NCBI GenBank assembly: GCA_021603905.1
Contig: BQIU01000008.1
Coordinates: 1 to 64,000 of the forward strand
Source of the DNA: Nitrospirales bacterium
Lineage (GTDB): Bacteria; Nitrospirota; Nitrospiria; Nitrospirales; UBA8639
Direction: 5' to 3'
DNA length: 64,000 nt
Positions 9,519 to 17,465 of this stretch are shown here, in pieces. Position numbers and translations under genes: made by a program. Every line of letters starts with the position of its first letter. Position 1 is the first letter of the stretch. The notes below the pieces were generated by a model. It did not search any database. It was not told where the DNA came from and saw only the letters and a list, made by a program, of their open reading frames with translations.

Positions 9519-10083
9519 ACAGTCGCTCTTCTATGATTTCACATAATACATGGCCAAGAGTGATATGGCATTCCTGTATTCGAGCCGTCACCGTTGAGGG
9601 AACCTGAAAGCTGTAGTCCACCAGGTCCATTAATTGTCCTCCCGTTTGGCCTGTCCAGCCAATTGTGACAAGCCCTCGTTCATGAGCGACTTGAATACCC
9701 CTCAGCACATTTGGTGAATTTCCGCTTGTGCTAATGGCAATCGCGACATCGCCTTTATTCCCGTGGGCCTCAATCTGTCTGGAAAAAATATCGGTATATT
9801 CGTAGTCATTAGCAATACAGGTGAGCGCTGCCATATCAGTGGCTAAGGCCAAGGCAGGAAGAGCTGCACGATCGCGCTTGTACCGTCCAACGAACTCGGC
9901 TGCGATATGAGACGCATCCGTTGCACTGCCCCCATTCCCAAAAAGCAAGACTTTCCGGTTGTCATGGAATGCTCGAATGATAATCTGGGCGATGTCGATG
10001 ATTTGTTGAGCATAGGTTTGCACGAACCGACATTTAATATCGGCACTTGACTCAAAGGCCTCGACCACTAACTGTTTATCCAT
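9502..10083 (-). CDS. gmhA: SIS-domain sugar-phosphate isomerase, GmhA-like
   Basis: A 193-residue SIS protein close in length and motifs to sedoheptulose 7-phosphate isomerase, which makes D-glycero-D-manno-heptose 7-phosphate for lipopolysaccharide core. The phosphosugar-binding loops are GNGGSATDASH (49-59) and STSGNSPN (118-125). Likely catalytic residues are E63 and the QECHITLGH motif with E171, H173 and H177. Other heptose genes (hldE, gmhB) are not in the window. It is translationally overlapped with the deoxyhypusine-synthase-like gene, so a related DiaA-like or other ketose isomerase role remains possible. Confidence 0.85.
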   Translation of the reverse strand: MDKQLVVEAFESSADIKCRFVQTYAQQIIDIAQIIIRAFHDNRKVLLFGNGGSATDASHIAAEFVGRYKRDRAALPALALATDMAALTCIANDYEYTDIFSRQIEAHGNKGDVAIAISTSGNSPNVLRGIQVAHERGLVTIGWTGQTGGQLMDLVDYSFQVPSTVTARIQECHITLGHVLCEIIEERLFAQTT

Positions 10084-10252
10084 GATCAGTAGATTCTAGC
10101 AGGGTATTCGATAAAATTCACATCTTTCTTACTGAAATCATCGAACTTCCTCTCCCTTATCTAAGTGTAATTCGTGAGGAGAGAAGGAGTGATCTTATCA
10201 TGCGCACCGCACATTGTCGTGATACTGAAAGCCAAATACCTCTGTATAATTC

Positions 10253-10281
10253 TTGCTGCCTGGTACGTAGAATGCTATAGT
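10253..10281 (+). promoter_or_regulatory. sigma-70-type promoter for the CARF gene
   Basis: TTGCTG at 10253-10258 and TATAGT at 10276-10281 are separated by exactly 17 bases. The expected start of transcription (about 10288-10289) falls two or three bases before the GTG at 10291, which would give an almost leaderless mRNA. Seen by eye only. Confidence 0.5.
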
Positions 10282-10290
10282 TGGTGCATT

Positions 10291-11553
10291 GTGAGTGCTG
10301 ACGGGCCAGTCAAAGCCCTCCTTATCGCCATGGCGCAGGATCCTGCGCCAGCTGTGTGCTCTCTTCAACGCTTAATCCCAGAGCGATTGTGTTTCTTTCT
10401 TCCAGAATCGAGTAAGAAGTTGGTGGAGTCTGATGTCCACCCTCAACTTTCAACCATGCCACAGAAGTGGGATTGGATACTCACGCCCGATCCTGAAAAT
10501 TTTGCGCAGTCTCACAAAACGCTAGCCGAATTGTTACCCAAACTCTTGAAATCCTGGGACGTAAATCCTGGCGAACTTGTCATTGATATCACGATGGCAA
10601 CCTCGCCAATGGCTGCGGCCATGGTGTTGGTCGGATTTCCCTATACGGCCAAAGTCGTAACATTGAGTATAGCAAGTGCCGAAAGACAATCGGATTCAAA
10701 AGTGATGATGGCAGGAGAAGCGGCAAGAACCTGGATTCAGAGTAATCCATGGGATGAAGAGGCTTTCTCTATTCGACAGGAAGCTTCAGGCTATTTCAAT
10801 CAAGGGTCATATGTCGCAGCCGCGAAAGTGTTTCGTCGCATCGAAGCTCGAGTGAGCGGAGGACTGAAGCCTTTGTATCGAGCCCTGTCGGACATTTCAG
10901 AGGGCTATCGGCAATGGGAACAATTTCATTATCGCCAGGCTTGGGAAAAATTAAAAAGTGCGAGTAAGGCTCTTGATTTGGCTTCTGCCTGGGGTGGCCC
11001 TCCAGGGATTTCGTCTTTTTTAAGAGGCGTGAAAGAGAATGTTCGATTTCTTGAAAACATTGTTTTGGATCCAGCCGAAGTGAAAAGCAAGCTTGCACAA
11101 GATTTATTGGCCCATGCGAAGCGTCAGATCGAACAACAACATGATGCCGAAATTGCCATACGCGTATTGCTCAGAGGCCTGACCGCATCAGCGCAGGCTC
11201 GTCTGTTTCATACCTATCAGATAAAAAGTTGGGATGTGAAACTTGAACAACTCCCGAAATCCCTGCAAGAGATTTGTCGAAATTGTTATTTGAATGATGT
11301 GGATGGCAAACATCGACTCCCATTCCCTGCTCAGTTTCATGTGTTGGCCGAGCACCACGATATCATGGGAAAGACGTTTCTCTCAGAATGGCCAAAAATG
11401 AAAACGCTTATTGATGCCGCTGATCATGCGGTCTTGGGGCAAGGGTTTGAACCCGTCAAGGCCGAGCGTTTTCACCAACTCTATGACTTGGTGCTGAAAA
11501 TATCTGCTATTCATGAACGAGACCTTCCGCAGTTCCCTCCCATGGCGTTGTAA
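10291..11553 (+). CDS. orphan CARF protein, Cas02710-like, with eroded active-site motifs
   Basis: With the GTG at 10291 the product is 420 residues. The frame stays open upstream to 10174, but those residues precede the first CARF strand (VKALLIAM, 7-14) and a promoter lies just ahead of 10291. The N-terminal Rossmann-like domain has DITMATSPM at 99-107, where this CARF family usually has D-x-TGGTK-x-M. The linker (YFNQGSYVAAAKVF, GYRQWEQFHYRQAWEKL) and the helical C-terminal part (LLRGLTASAQARL, then HAVLGQGFEPV) match the TIGR02710/Cas02710 layout. The HEPN RNase motif, normally around RNxSILAHG, is replaced by ADHAVLGQG (377-385). Family members bind cyclic oligoadenylates made by type III CRISPR complexes; no CRISPR or cas genes are seen here. 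Confidence 0.65.
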   Translation: MSADGPVKALLIAMAQDPAPAVCSLQRLIPERLCFFLPESSKKLVESDVHPQLSTMPQKWDWILTPDPENFAQSHKTLAELLPKLLKSWDVNPGELVIDITMATSPMAAAMVLVGFPYTAKVVTLSIASAERQSDSKVMMAGEAARTWIQSNPWDEEAFSIRQEASGYFNQGSYVAAAKVFRRIEARVSGGLKPLYRALSDISEGYRQWEQFHYRQAWEKLKSASKALDLASAWGGPPGISSFLRGVKENVRFLENIVLDPAEVKSKLAQDLLAHAKRQIEQQHDAEIAIRVLLRGLTASAQARLFHTYQIKSWDVKLEQLPKSLQEICRNCYLNDVDGKHRLPFPAQFHVLAEHHDIMGKTFLSEWPKMKTLIDAADHAVLGQGFEPVKAERFHQLYDLVLKISAIHERDLPQFPPMAL

Positions 11554-11569
11554 CGCGAGTTTTCTTGTT

Positions 11570-11974
11570 ATGAACATCAGGATTTATTATGAAGATACGG
11601 ACTGTGGTGGGGTGGTGTACTATGCGAATTATTTAAAGTACTTTGAACGCGCTCGAACGCATTATTTAGAAGAACGCGGTTTTTCAGTTGCCGAACTCAT
11701 TGGGCAAGACACGGAGTTTAGGGTGACGCATGCTGAGGTCATCTATAAGTCGGCCGCCAAGTACGGAGACGATCTACAGGTTGAAACCACACTTTCAGCT
11801 AATCGTCGCATATCTTTGACCTTTTCTCATATCATTCGCGAATGTCATTCGCGTCGTGTCGTCGTCGAAGGTTCGGCGACATTGGTAGCCGTGAACGGCG
11901 CAGGAAAGGTGAAGCGTCTGAATCCCATCTTTCTCAATGGTCTTGGTTTCCAGGAGTCATCTCCTGGCTCCTAA
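11570..11974 (+). CDS. YbgC/FadM-type acyl-CoA thioesterase (hotdog fold)
   Basis: A 134-residue single hotdog-domain thioesterase starting at ATG 11570, 16 bases after the CARF gene; an in-frame ATG at 11513 inside that gene would add 19 residues that do not fit the family. The active-site signature is intact: YEDTDCGGVVYYANYLKYFERAR with the catalytic aspartate in YxDTD. YbgC proteins hydrolyse acyl-CoA or acyl-ACP thioesters and are often linked to the Tol-Pal envelope system, but no tol genes are nearby. Probably co-transcribed with the upstream gene. Confidence 0.9.
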   Translation: MNIRIYYEDTDCGGVVYYANYLKYFERARTHYLEERGFSVAELIGQDTEFRVTHAEVIYKSAAKYGDDLQVETTLSANRRISLTFSHIIRECHSRRVVVEGSATLVAVNGAGKVKRLNPIFLNGLGFQESSPGS

Positions 11975-12228
11975 AGTTTTTTAAAGGCCTGATTCTTCAC
12001 TGGCCAGTGTGAGCACTGCTCGTTCTATCAAAAATGACAAGTCGCAGAAGGCAATTTGATGGTATGCTGGTCTTTGGACGAGATGCTGTGTATTTTTATC
12101 AAATTGTATTCACGGATCGTAGGTGCAATATCAATCAGAAAGATTGCGACTAACATTTCCCTGAATAGTTGATGGATACGGTGAATGGTCTTGACATGAA
12201 TTATATTTAGATTTATTCGAAGCATAGA

Positions 12229-12242
12229 TTAATTATAATTAA
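12229..12242. promoter_or_regulatory. 14-bp perfect palindrome, Fur/PerR-box-like
   Basis: TTAATTATAATTAA is a perfect AT-rich palindrome ending 9 bases before the ATG of the broken Fur-family gene. Its composition and position resemble the self-regulatory boxes of PerR/Fur proteins. A TTGACA (12191-12196) lies upstream as a possible -35 element. Confidence 0.4.
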
Positions 12243-12251
12243 GGTGTTTCG

Positions 12252-12663
12252 ATGCGAGATTCAAAGCTTATTGCAGCAAAACTTGAAGAAGCCAGTGTTC
12301 AGGCAACGGCACACCCAATCGCCATTTATTAATATATGGTGTGTGAGGCTGGTCATCCGACAGGAGAAGAGATCAAAGACTGGGCTGACCACAATTTCCC
12401 GAAAATAAGTAACAACTGTTTATAACACGTTAAACACATTTGTGGCTGCGGGGCTCTTAAAAGAATATCGCTTCCCGAATACGTCGAAAGTGATTTATGA
12501 CTCGAATGTTGAGTATCACCATCACTTTTTTGATGACGAGACCGTCCAACTCATTGATATTGAGTCAGATATTGTTGAAGTGAAGGCCAAGTTGAAAAAA
12601 GAAATTCCAATCTCTCAAGTGCAAATACTGCTTCGAGGAACACGGCAAACAGTTCGAACGTGA
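12252..12663 (+). pseudogene. Fur/PerR-family regulator, broken by a stop and a frameshift
   Basis: Translation from ATG 12252 gives a Fur-type winged-helix N-terminus (LEEASVQATAHPIAIY) and hits TAA at 12330-12332 where family members read through. The same frame continues as MVCEAGHPTGEEIKDWADHN, the conserved recognition region, then fails near 12411-12416. Removing one A there restores TVYNTLNTFVAAGLLKEYRF and the rest, including the metal-binding EYHHHFFDDE, to TGA 12661. The product lacks the C-terminal CxxC pairs found in many PerR proteins. It lies just before a di-haem peroxidase, a sensible target for a peroxide-sensing regulator. Confidence 0.85.
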
Positions 12664-12711
12664 AATGTCGTTATATAGGTACTGATGATATGTCTCAGAA
12701 AGGAGATTGCG

Positions 12712-13788
12712 ATGAGACCGATGAATGAAGTGCGGACTAACTTGATGGGGGTGCTATTTTTGGCAAAAGGTGGCTTGTATACGGTCTTTATCGTGAGTTT
12801 ATTTTTAAGTTTTGCGGCTCAACTTCACGCTGAAGAGCCTTACGAACTGAAATTTCCTTTAGGATTGAAAAAAGAGTTAGCGGTGATTCCAGACGATAAT
12901 CCGATGACAAAAGAAAAAGTCGAATTGGGTAAACTACTGTTCTTTGATAGACGTCTATCCATGAATGACATTATTGCCTGTGCGAGCTGCCATATCCCGA
13001 GTTTGGCGTTTACGGATGGCCAACCTGTCTCAACAGGGATCAATAGTCAACAGGGTGGGCGTAGTGCTCCCACAGCCATTAATCGTGTCTTCAGTTCAGC
13101 ACAGTTTTGGGATGGACGAGCTGCGACACTTGAAGAGCAGTCAATCGGACCGTTAATCAATCCTATCGAACATGGATTTGTCAATCATGACGAACTCGTG
13201 GTGAAACTGAATGACATCGAAGGGTACAAGAAACTGTTTCAGAATGCGTTTAGTTCCGGCATTTCAGCGAAGACTATAGGACAGGCGATGGCCAGTTTTC
13301 AGCGCACAATTCTCTCAGGCAATAGTCCTTTTGATCAGTATAATTCAGGTGAAGACTCAGAAGCACTTTCAAGCAGTGCTAAAAATGGATTAGAACTTTT
13401 TCGTGGGAAAGCGCTCTGTTTTACCTGTCATTCTGGTGCGAACTTTTCTGATGAAAAATTTCATAATCTTGGTGTGGACTGGGATACGGATCACGTGGAT
13501 CTGGGGCGTTATGTGGTGACGAAAGATGCCAAAGATATGGGAGCATTTAAGACGCCTACGCTGCGAGAAATTACAAGAACCGCACCGTACATGCATGATG
13601 GTCGTTTTGCAACTTTGAGACAGGTCGTGGATTTTTACGATCAAGGTGGGATTGCGAATCCTCATAGGGATCCACTTGTGCAACCATTAAAATTAACGGA
13701 AACTGAAAAGAACGATCTTGTGACCTTCTTAGAGTCTCTCAATGGGGAAGGCTGGCAGATGATTCCCCCAATTGAATTTCCCCGGTAA
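12712..13788 (+). CDS. periplasmic di-haem cytochrome c peroxidase (CcpA/MauG family)
   Basis: ATG 12712 is preceded by AAAGGAG; an in-frame ATG at 12685 would lie upstream of this site. The 358-residue product has a hydrophobic signal segment at about 20-38 ending QLHAEE. Two c-type haem sites are visible: CASCH (C90, C93, H94) and CFTCH (C236, C239, H240). APYMHDGRF (291-299) near the C-terminus supplies the likely M294 ligand of the high-potential haem. The enzyme reduces hydrogen peroxide to water with electrons from small c-type cytochromes in the periplasm. A broken Fur/PerR-like gene lies directly upstream. Confidence 0.93.
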   Translation: MRPMNEVRTNLMGVLFLAKGGLYTVFIVSLFLSFAAQLHAEEPYELKFPLGLKKELAVIPDDNPMTKEKVELGKLLFFDRRLSMNDIIACASCHIPSLAFTDGQPVSTGINSQQGGRSAPTAINRVFSSAQFWDGRAATLEEQSIGPLINPIEHGFVNHDELVVKLNDIEGYKKLFQNAFSSGISAKTIGQAMASFQRTILSGNSPFDQYNSGEDSEALSSSAKNGLELFRGKALCFTCHSGANFSDEKFHNLGVDWDTDHVDLGRYVVTKDAKDMGAFKTPTLREITRTAPYMHDGRFATLRQVVDFYDQGGIANPHRDPLVQPLKLTETEKNDLVTFLESLNGEGWQMIPPIEFPR

Positions 13789-13852
13789 TGCTTCGTGTTC
13801 ATTGTGGTCAGGAATTAATTCTGAACGAACCAAAGTGTTGTGAGAGTCAATA

Positions 13853-14566
13853 TTGCCAAATACTGAAACACCTGAAAAGGGGAGACGTTCTGGCAGCTTG
13901 TTGAATCTCTCTCATCTTCCGTATCAAGAAGCCTGGGACTATCAGCGGAGGAGACTTCAGGAGAGAGCCGTAGATCGTTGTATTGATACATTACTGCTCG
14001 TAGAACATGAGCCCGTGTTTACATTAGGTCGAACGACTCAGGAGGAACATTGGAACGGAAAGGTTCGGTCTTTAACCGATCAAGGGTTCGCGCTCTATAC
14101 CATTGAACGAGGCGGGTCCGTGACGTATCACGGACCCGGGCAGGTCGTGGGGTATCCGATTGTCCGATTGCGAAATTTCTGTCAGGGACCAAAGGTCTAT
14201 GTTGGCATGTTGCAAGAGGTAATTATTCGTGTCTTAGCCGAATGGAACATTCAAGGCAAGCTGAAGGATAAATTTCCTGGAGTGTGGGTGGGGGAGGATA
14301 GCCCTGTTCTTGAAAAAATCGCCGCCATTGGCGTCCGTATCACGAAGGGTGTGACGATGCATGGGTTCGCATTAAATGTAAATGTCGACCTGAAACCTTT
14401 TGATTTCATTATTCCTTGCGGGATTGATGGCTGCCACGTGACTTCAATGCAACAATATCTTGGGAAACAGGTCAGTATGGTAAAAATCAGAGAGCAGCTT
14501 GCCTATCATTTCGCTGAAGTCTTTGGGCTCGAATGGAAAGAAACGTCTAGTCGTCTTCCAACTTAA
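13853..14566 (+). CDS. lipB: octanoyl-[acyl-carrier-protein]:protein octanoyltransferase
   Basis: LipB moves octanoate from acyl carrier protein to lipoyl domains of 2-oxoacid dehydrogenases and the glycine cleavage H protein, the first step of lipoate synthesis. The 237-residue product has RGGSVTYHGPGQ at 86-97, the catalytic lysine K155 in KIAAIGVR, and catalytic cysteine C189 in IIPCGI. The start is taken as TTG 13853; no ATG lies before the conserved LSHLPYQEAWD segment. No lipA was seen next to it. It converges on an SDR gene. Confidence 0.95.
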   Translation: MPNTETPEKGRRSGSLLNLSHLPYQEAWDYQRRRLQERAVDRCIDTLLLVEHEPVFTLGRTTQEEHWNGKVRSLTDQGFALYTIERGGSVTYHGPGQVVGYPIVRLRNFCQGPKVYVGMLQEVIIRVLAEWNIQGKLKDKFPGVWVGEDSPVLEKIAAIGVRITKGVTMHGFALNVNVDLKPFDFIIPCGIDGCHVTSMQQYLGKQVSMVKIREQLAYHFAEVFGLEWKETSSRLPT

Positions 14567-14624
14567 TTGGTCCACCCATCGGCTACATGCTCCTCTGTCT
14601 CGTCCTGAGCAGGTTGGAGTCGGG

Positions 14625-15359
14625 CTATATTCCCCATCCTCCGCTAATCTGAAGATTCGCCCCTGTGACATATCGCGCTTCATCAGAAAGTAAATACTGA
14701 ACGGCTGAAACCGTATCTGATATCTCACCGATGTATCCGGCTGGAATGTTCTTCTCTATACCATCGAGTTCTCCTGGTGGAGCGCTGCCTGAATCAATGT
14801 ACCCTGGCGAAATGGCGTTGACGGTAATGCCGTCTGGCGCCAACATTTTGGCTAAGGTTCTGGTCAAAATCACGACTCCAGCTTTGGCAATATAATGGGC
14901 TGTCACATGTGGTTGCGCTTCCATTTTGTCGACATTGGCCATTCCAAAAGAAATAATGCGTCCATATTTTCGAGCGCGCATGCCTGGTGCAACAGCTTGT
15001 GCAAGGTAAAACACTGGATCTAAGTTGTTCTGAATCATCTCAGTCCAACCTGTTGGGGTTTCTTTAAATAAGTTTACGCGGTGATATGGCCCAGCACCGT
15101 TAATCAAGGCATCGATCTGTCCCCAGGTGGACTCCACCTGCCGGACGAGATTTTTTACGGAATTTGGGTCAGAGACATCACACCGAATTGCCAGGGCACG
15201 ACCGCCGGACTCTTCGATCGTGTGTGTGGTTTGTTGAGCATCTTGTTCACTTGTCCGATAGCAAATGGCAACCGACCATTGCTTCGCTCCCAGTTCCAAG
15301 GCAATGCCCCTGGCAATTCCTCTAGCTCCGCCGGTAATTAACGCGACACGATTAGTCAT
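14625..15359 (-). CDS. SDR-family oxidoreductase, FabG-like, with displaced catalytic tyrosine
   Basis: A 244-residue short-chain dehydrogenase. The cofactor loop TGGARGIARG (9-18), the NGAG motif (87-90), S137 in ISFGMANV and the NAISPGYIDSG segment are typical of FabG-like NAD(P)H enzymes. The active site is unusual. Where FabG-type proteins have YxxxK, this reads HYIAK: the residue four before K159 is H155, and Y156 is shifted one place. This may be a real change in catalysis or a one-residue local shift. The substrate is unknown. The gene is alone and converges on lipB. Confidence 0.85.
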   Translation of the reverse strand: MTNRVALITGGARGIARGIALELGAKQWSVAICYRTSEQDAQQTTHTIEESGGRALAIRCDVSDPNSVKNLVRQVESTWGQIDALINGAGPYHRVNLFKETPTGWTEMIQNNLDPVFYLAQAVAPGMRARKYGRIISFGMANVDKMEAQPHVTAHYIAKAGVVILTRTLAKMLAPDGITVNAISPGYIDSGSAPPGELDGIEKNIPAGYIGEISDTVSAVQYLLSDEARYVTGANLQISGGWGI

Positions 15360-15513
15360 ACCTTCGCTCCCTTATGGTCTCAAGATATTTGTCAGGAAAT
15401 GGTGAAGACGACCGCCAGCGGTATTCTTGGATCAGTATAGGAGTTTAAAGTTAAAGGTTCAAAAATTCTGAGACTTTAAACTCGTAATTGTCTTGCAAAT
15501 GTAGAATGGAAAC

Positions 15514-16272
15514 TTATTCCCGGTTGACTAAACGGGTCGCAAGAGTTTTGAAGACGTGGTTTGTTCGTGAAGACACCGTTTTCTTCAATGAATGCGGAGA
15601 CTCCTTGATATAAAACTGTAAATCATCAATCGTATCCAGGTCTTGTTGTTGAGATAAGAGGGTGAGAGAAAGTCCTAGTTCGTTGGCTTTTTCTCTAGTG
15701 CGGTTGGTGACCTGATGGGTTGACCAGGGAATATTTGTAAATAACTCAGGCGCCGGTTTTTTCAGGCCAATCAAATAATATCCACCGTCTTTCGATGGAC
15801 CAATTACGACATCATGTTCTCGGAGTCCATGCCGTGCAGATTGGATCATATCGCTGGAAATAGTGGGAAGATCACTTCCAATCATCATCACGTACGCATA
15901 ATTCCGTGTAAAGGCCTCGCGAAACGCGTGCTCCATACGTTTTCCCAGATCGTCATCTGGAATTTGTTCCCACAGTTCTATGTGCTGTCTTGCCGAGACG
16001 GCCTGAAAAAACGGATGTTGTTTCGAAGGGGCACAGGCAAGAACACGATCGAATTCAACGAGATTCTTGGTTTGTTCTAGGGTGTCCATGACCAGGCTTC
16101 CGTGTAACGTCGCGGCTTCGTCTGGTGTCAGCGGCGGACTCAACCGAGTTTTGACTGATCCCGGAATTGGTGATTTGGCGAAAACTATCAGAGCCGACTG
16201 TGGAGGAGGTGATCCTCGACCACGAGTCTTATTGGGGAACTTTTTGTTTCGAGGCTTAGCGGATTGTGCCAT
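15514..16272 (-). CDS. TIGR04282-type glycosyltransferase (DUF2064)
   Basis: A 252-residue protein with the GT-A-like DUF2064 core starting at about residue 27: ALIVFAKSPIPGSVKTRLSPPL, the GSDLPTI segment with the metal-site aspartate, and GPSKDGGYYLIGL. These are hallmarks of the TIGR04282 family, named for an association with arsenosugar synthesis and always near a TIGR04283 partner. About 25 basic residues precede the core. The gene overlaps its partner by 17 bases. No arsenic genes (arsM, radical SAM ArsS) are seen nearby, so the true acceptor is unclear. Confidence 0.88.
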   Translation of the reverse strand: MAQSAKPRNKKFPNKTRGRGSPPPQSALIVFAKSPIPGSVKTRLSPPLTPDEAATLHGSLVMDTLEQTKNLVEFDRVLACAPSKQHPFFQAVSARQHIELWEQIPDDDLGKRMEHAFREAFTRNYAYVMMIGSDLPTISSDMIQSARHGLREHDVVIGPSKDGGYYLIGLKKPAPELFTNIPWSTHQVTNRTREKANELGLSLTLLSQQQDLDTIDDLQFYIKESPHSLKKTVSSRTNHVFKTLATRLVNRE

Positions 16273-16954
16273 AGAATTGTTGCAAGGTGTGTGGGCTGAT
16301 TCCCAGCCAATACAAGAATCTCAACGTCCACATATGAAGGATGGTTCGAAGTGGGCCATTGTGCTCCCACCGACGAAAGGAGGTTGTGACTTTCGAGTGA
16401 AGCGGAATAACCGATCCTGATTGTTTCAAACGGGAACTGAATTCGATATCTTCCATGAGGGGAATGTTTGAAAATCCCTTTAACTGTTGGAACGTGGTTC
16501 GTCGAACAAAAATGGCTTGATCTCCAGTGAAAATTCGACTCCAACGTGAGCGCCAATTCATCATTCGACTAATCACCCAGGCATATCCGCGGTCGATTTC
16601 GAATTGGACATCAAATCGCCCTCCGACATGGGTCTCTCCGTCCATGACTTCTGTGATGATACGACGAGCCTCCGGAGGGAGATGCGTATCAGCATGTAAG
16701 AAAATTAAAATATCAGATTGTGCAAACCATCCTCCTGTATTCATTTGGCATGCGCGGCCTTTCGCGGAGGTGAGCAGATGACCAGTTTGGGCATAGTGCG
16801 AATCAATGTAGGCTTGTACAATTTCTCGGGTGCGATCCTGACTCCCTCCATCCACAATGATGACTTCATCCATCTGTGGTTGGGGCAGCATGGATAAGGT
16901 GTTCAAGATGATCGTTTCTTCATTGAACGTGGGAATGATAACTCCAATCGTCAT
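16256..16954 (-). CDS. TIGR04283-type family 2 glycosyltransferase
   Basis: A 232-residue GT2 enzyme. The N-terminal GVIIPTFNEE and EVIIVDGGSQDRT strands and the FLHADT metal motif are intact, and GGRFDVQF follows as usual in the TIGR04283 family. A C-terminal hydrophobic stretch (MWTLRFLYWLG) may bring it to the membrane. It overlaps the DUF2064 partner downstream, and the two are presumed to act on one pathway, although the product in this organism is not shown. Confidence 0.9.
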   Translation of the reverse strand: MTIGVIIPTFNEETIILNTLSMLPQPQMDEVIIVDGGSQDRTREIVQAYIDSHYAQTGHLLTSAKGRACQMNTGGWFAQSDILIFLHADTHLPPEARRIITEVMDGETHVGGRFDVQFEIDRGYAWVISRMMNWRSRWSRIFTGDQAIFVRRTTFQQLKGFSNIPLMEDIEFSSRLKQSGSVIPLHSKVTTSFRRWEHNGPLRTILHMWTLRFLYWLGISPHTLQQFYGTIR

Positions 16955-17018
16955 CGTCGTAGCGCGAAAAGTGAAGATACGTAATTGAGAGGAATCTGTT
17001 CGGAATTCCTGAGTGCGA

Positions 17019-17465
17019 CTATTGTCCGGACGTTGGATTCTTTTGCGTTTTAAACATGAAGTACACGACCATCAGCACCGTGCCCCAATAAATGACATAG
17101 ATATGCCAAAAGAGAACTTCTCCAAAGTGAAAAAATGCCAATCCGCACAGCAGTGAAAAGGCGATAACGAGATAGCGAGTCGTCGAGTTTTCGATCGAAG
17201 AGTGAGCCCAAAGCGCCATGCCGCCAAAGTAGATGAACATCGGAAATACCGTAATTTCGGCACCTGTTTGTGCGGCAAGAAAGACTTGAAGAAATCCAAT
17301 AAACACCATCGCCGATCCAATCATTTTCATGGCGACACGCATTTGGAGATTTTCTTTGTCATCATCCTCTTCGCTTGGAGGTCGTGGTTGCCGCATGGGC
17401 GGTGATGGGGGAGTTGATGACGGTGTGGATTTTTGAGGATCTAATTCAGATGTCATGGTTACCAT
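17019..17465 (-). CDS. small integral membrane protein
   Basis: A 148-residue protein with a proline- and acid-rich N-terminal tail (about 1-40) followed by four likely transmembrane helices: MIGSAMVFIGFLQVFLAA, ITVFPMFIYFGGMALWA, YLVIAFSLLCGLAFF and IYVIYWGTVLMVVYF. No family is recognised. Its start overlaps the end of dcd by 7 bases, so it is the last gene of a kamA-dcd operon. Confidence 0.7.
   Translation of the reverse strand: MVTMTSELDPQKSTPSSTPPSPPMRQPRPPSEEDDDKENLQMRVAMKMIGSAMVFIGFLQVFLAAQTGAEITVFPMFIYFGGMALWAHSSIENSTTRYLVIAFSLLCGLAFFHFGEVLFWHIYVIYWGTVLMVVYFMFKTQKNPTSGQ

Noticed and set aside
10174-10290. Upstream extension of the CARF gene
   Set aside because: The extra 39 residues precede the first domain strand and overlap a good promoter, so they are probably untranslated.
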